The notes beneath the pieces are model-generated. The model searched no databases. It had not been told where the DNA came from and saw nothing but the letters and a program-made list of their open reading frames with translations. From Nonomuraea sp. NBC_00507 (GTDB lineage Bacteria > Actinomycetota > Actinomycetes > Streptosporangiales > Streptosporangiaceae): a stretch of DNA of 64,000 bases. Within the stretch, counting starts at the first letter, position 1. Every line of letters begins with the position of its first letter. The translations under genes and the position numbers were made by a program. The stretch is taken from NCBI RefSeq assembly GCF_036013525.1, contig NZ_CP107853.1, positions 1,550,001-1,614,000 on the forward strand. The letters run 5' to 3'. Of the stretch, positions 61,822 to 64,000 are shown in pieces.

Positions 61822-62232
61822 ATGGACATACCTGCATTAGTCGGCCAGATGATGCCGTACGTCATGACGGCGATCGGTGCGTACGGCGGCGCGGTCTTGA
61901 CCAAAGCGCAGGACCTGGCGGCGGACGAGTCAGTGAGCCTCGGTCGGAGGCTCCTCCAACGCCTGCTCAAGCGCGAGGAGAACCGCCCCGGGATCGAGGC
62001 GGCCATCCGTGACGCCGTGGAATTCCCCGAGGACGAGGACTTTCAGTCTGCGCTCCGGGGCCAGCTCAAGAAGGCGTTGACGGCGGACTCGGCGCTGGCG
62101 GCCGACCTGGCCCGCATGCTGGCCTCATCGATCGCTGGAAGCGCGGGCGGCCAGACCGTCTCGGGCAGCTTCATCGGCGGGGACAACATCCAGATCGGCC
62201 AGGCCCGTGACGTCACCATCGACCGCCGCTGA
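61822..62232 (+). CDS. small protein with C-terminal RHIM-like amyloid motif (candidate cell-death effector)
   Basis: A 136-residue protein from the ATG at 61822 behind GTGAGGAG. Residues 1-30 form a hydrophobic helix region (ALVGQMMPYVMTAIGAYGGA) and residues 35-105 an acidic/basic helical domain. The C-terminus carries SGSFIGGDNIQIG (114-126) followed by QARDVTI. The IQIG tetrad is the core of RHIM amyloid motifs, and RHIM-like motifs occur among bacterial amyloid signalling sequences, where C-terminal copies sit on effector proteins. The same motif (SVGGHNIQIG) opens the gene at 63910. The N-terminal domain may be a membrane-acting (Bell-like) domain; inference. Confidence 0.75.
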   Translation: MDIPALVGQMMPYVMTAIGAYGGAVLTKAQDLAADESVSLGRRLLQRLLKREENRPGIEAAIRDAVEFPEDEDFQSALRGQLKKALTADSALAADLARMLASSIAGSAGGQTVSGSFIGGDNIQIGQARDVTIDRR

Positions 62233-63913
62233 CCCATCGGCCGTGGTTGTGCCAACACGTCGCAACCAGCCGGTTGTCTGGTTTGCAGTATTGTGCGTCG
62301 CTTGCGTCGCGCTTCTATCCGTGCCCGTCGAGGAGCCCAGGGTCGCCGGGCCGACGCCCGTCCCGACGGGGATGCGCTCAGAACTGTGGCGACAGCCCCT
62401 CGACGGCCGACACGAGACCCTGCTCCTGGACGACATGGTGGTCCTTGCCCAGGGTATGGATATCGGCGCCAGGGACGCGTTCACCGGCAGGACGTTGTGG
62501 ACGTTCGACGTCTCTTCCCTCGCCGACTACGAGCCGTCGGAGCAACCCTCCGGGAACGGGATCGACCTGGCCAGGACCGGTGACGTGGTGGTGGCGGGCG
62601 CATACGGCAGGAGGACGGACGGCACCAGGCCGCACGTCTCCCTGCTGGGCTTGGACAGCCGCACCGGCGCTCTTCTGTGGAGCCTGGCCTCGGGCATTCA
62701 CCTACCGTACTTCTCCCACCTCGCCACCGGCGGCGGGCAGGTGCTGATCCATATCCCCGCGCTGGGCGTGGTAAGAGCCTTGGACGCGACGAGGGGGACA
62801 CGTCGTTGGGATGCCCGCCTGCCCCCTGGGTGTCGCCTGGAGGATGACGGGGCCGCAGATAACCGGGTGCTGGCCCTGTTGATGGCCTGCGGTGATCGGT
62901 CTCGGCTGCACATCCTCGCGGTCTCCACCGGACGATTGCTGTGGGAGCGGATGGTCTCTCCCCTGGGACCGGCGGGCGTCGAGGTCCAGCATGGAGTGAT
63001 CGGCGTGGAGAGCGCCAACGCGTTGAGCGTGTACGACATCGACGGGCGGCAGCTTTACGACCGCGTCGCGGAGGGGATCTGCGACTGTGGCTTCGCGGTC
63101 ACGGCCGACGACGTGCTCATCTCCCGCGTCGACGACGCGGTGTTCTGGCGCGTGAGCGAGATGATCGATAGGAGGTCGGGGCGGGTTAGGCAGGTAAGCG
63201 GTGGTCCGGATGAAAGCTTCCAGGTCCTCGCCGCCGGAGAACGACTCTATCTGAAGAGGGAATTCATCCACGGGCTCCGCGGCACCCTCATCGAGACCGT
63301 GGATCCGGTGACCGGGATCGTGACACCTGTGGTCGCGCTGCCATACACATCCGTGGTGATAGGCGTGAACCAGCGGTTAATCCTGGCCGACGAGTATGAA
63401 CTCGAGGGCTCCGGGCTCACCGCGTATCGAATTGCCGCCCCGCCTCTGGCCGAACCCGGCATAGTGGCCAGAGGGGGCGTGGACCGGAGCCGGTGGCCGG
63501 ACGCGTGCGCCCTGATTCCCCGGCAGACGTTGAGAAGTGAGTTCCCGGACACGCGCTACACCCTGATCCCTCGGCCCGCCCCGCCGGAGCTGGCGTTGTC
63601 CACTCCTGTCGGCTGTGACCTTGTCCCCACCGCCAGCAGAGGGGACGCCTCCACAATTTCCGTCAGCGTGTTGTGGGTGGGGCTGACGTCAGAGGAGGCA
63701 GGCGGTCTCATCGCGATCGAGACTTCTGGCTGCTTTGGCCGGCGGGTGCGTAGCCCCGCCCCGGCCGATGACATGTCCACCTGCCCTGATCTCGTGGACG
63801 CGGTGCTGATCCGCGTCGGAAACGCCGTTGTACGCATGGACGGCGCTGGCGATTCCGATCGTGCCGTACGGCTGGCCCGCTCTGCGGCCCGAACCCTCAG
63901 GAGCATGCCGTGA
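62207..63913 (+). CDS. membrane-anchored PQQ-like beta-propeller protein
   Basis: A 568-residue protein. The GTG at 62207 overlaps the amyloid-motif gene by 26 bp; in-frame GTGs at 62243 and 62249 are alternatives. One TM helix (VVWFAVLCVACVALLSVPV, residues about 23-41) is followed by a propeller with repeats such as DAFTGRTLWTFDV, LDSRTGALLWSLASG, LDATRGTRRWDARL and VSTGRLLWERMVS. The C-terminal third has four Cys (PDACALIP, PVGCDLVP, TSGCFGRR, STCPDLVD). It probably faces outward as a binding or sensing module. Coupled to genes carrying paired amyloid motifs. Confidence 0.8.
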   Translation: MTSPSTAADPSAVVVPTRRNQPVVWFAVLCVACVALLSVPVEEPRVAGPTPVPTGMRSELWRQPLDGRHETLLLDDMVVLAQGMDIGARDAFTGRTLWTFDVSSLADYEPSEQPSGNGIDLARTGDVVVAGAYGRRTDGTRPHVSLLGLDSRTGALLWSLASGIHLPYFSHLATGGGQVLIHIPALGVVRALDATRGTRRWDARLPPGCRLEDDGAADNRVLALLMACGDRSRLHILAVSTGRLLWERMVSPLGPAGVEVQHGVIGVESANALSVYDIDGRQLYDRVAEGICDCGFAVTADDVLISRVDDAVFWRVSEMIDRRSGRVRQVSGGPDESFQVLAAGERLYLKREFIHGLRGTLIETVDPVTGIVTPVVALPYTSVVIGVNQRLILADEYELEGSGLTAYRIAAPPLAEPGIVARGGVDRSRWPDACALIPRQTLRSEFPDTRYTLIPRPAPPELALSTPVGCDLVPTASRGDASTISVSVLWVGLTSEEAGGLIAIETSGCFGRRVRSPAPADDMSTCPDLVDAVLIRVGNAVVRMDGAGDSDRAVRLARSAARTLRSMP

Positions 63914-64000
63914 CGCCGGCGGACCCGGCCGGCCAGGCCGAAGGCGAGGGCCCGTCCCTGCGCGAGTCATCGGTGGGCGGCCACAACATCCAGATCGGCT
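63910..64000 (+). CDS. start of a gene with N-terminal RHIM-like motif (cut by window end)
   Basis: The GTG at 63910 overlaps the propeller gene stop (GTGA). The visible 30 residues read VTPADPAGQAEGEGPSLRES then SVGGHNIQIG. The motif at residues 21-30 matches SFIGGDNIQIG of the 61822 gene. In bacterial amyloid signalling, an N-terminal motif usually belongs to the sensor (NLR-, AAA- or protease-type), but the rest of this gene is outside the window, so its class is unknown. Confidence 0.65.
   Translation, partial: MTPADPAGQAEGEGPSLRESSVGGHNIQIG

Overview
High-GC DNA with ATGA/GTGA stop-start overlaps, GTG starts, TetR/MFS pairs, an FxLD lanthipeptide cluster and DUF3040, DUF6355 and BTAD proteins points to a filamentous actinomycete, most likely from the Streptosporangiaceae/Thermomonosporaceae side. 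That placement is inference. I see no rRNA, intact tRNA or CRISPR array.

Layout. 1-29.7 kb is an accessory zone dense in mobile-element wreckage: IS701, ISL3, IS256, IS3, IS4, IS5, IS110/IS1111 and ISAzo13 remains. Between them lie a few living genes: two TetR regulators, an MFS efflux pump, a split-barrel flavoprotein and small secreted proteins. Its core is a minus-strand operon at 8.2-15.0 kb with several tyrosine recombinases, an HTH protein, a multi-zinc-ribbon integrase-like protein and a P-loop kinase. My reading is that a RIT (recombinase-in-trio) element landed inside the first gene of a GInt-like island cassette, and a later deletion fused the two into a chimeric recombinase. A second, decayed RIT element sits at 22.4-24.4 kb. 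A block of dead IS701 and ISL3 sequence occurs twice in direct orientation (about 1.1-3.2 kb and 17.9-19.2 kb).

29.8-41.9 kb: an alpha/beta hydrolase, an XRE/TPR regulator with two small divergent genes, then a class I FxLD-type lanthipeptide operon: a 54-aa precursor, LanB, LanC, an unusual fusion of a SpaB_C-like domain with an FxLD-system O-methyltransferase, a repeat protein, and an MFS exporter truncated by phage-like DNA.

42-48.4 kb: small membrane and secreted proteins, an ECF sigma/anti-sigma/DUF3040 operon and a secreted RCC1-repeat protein.

48.5-61.5 kb: a tightly overlapping Flp/Tad-type pilus operon (lipoprotein, secreted protein, CpaB/SAF, ParA-like, CpaF ATPase, TadB, TadC, Flp pilin, three TadE/G-like pseudopilins) ending in a membrane-tethered BTAD regulator. 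A paralogous LysM-BTAD regulator lies just beyond on the other strand.

61.8-64 kb: three plus-strand genes, two of them overlapping their predecessors. The first ends, and the third (cut by the window) begins, with the same RHIM-like motif around IQIG. This is the layout of a bacterial amyloid-signalling effector and sensor, with a membrane-anchored beta-propeller protein between them. I regard this, the recombinase chimera and the lanthipeptide fusion enzyme as the most interesting contents.
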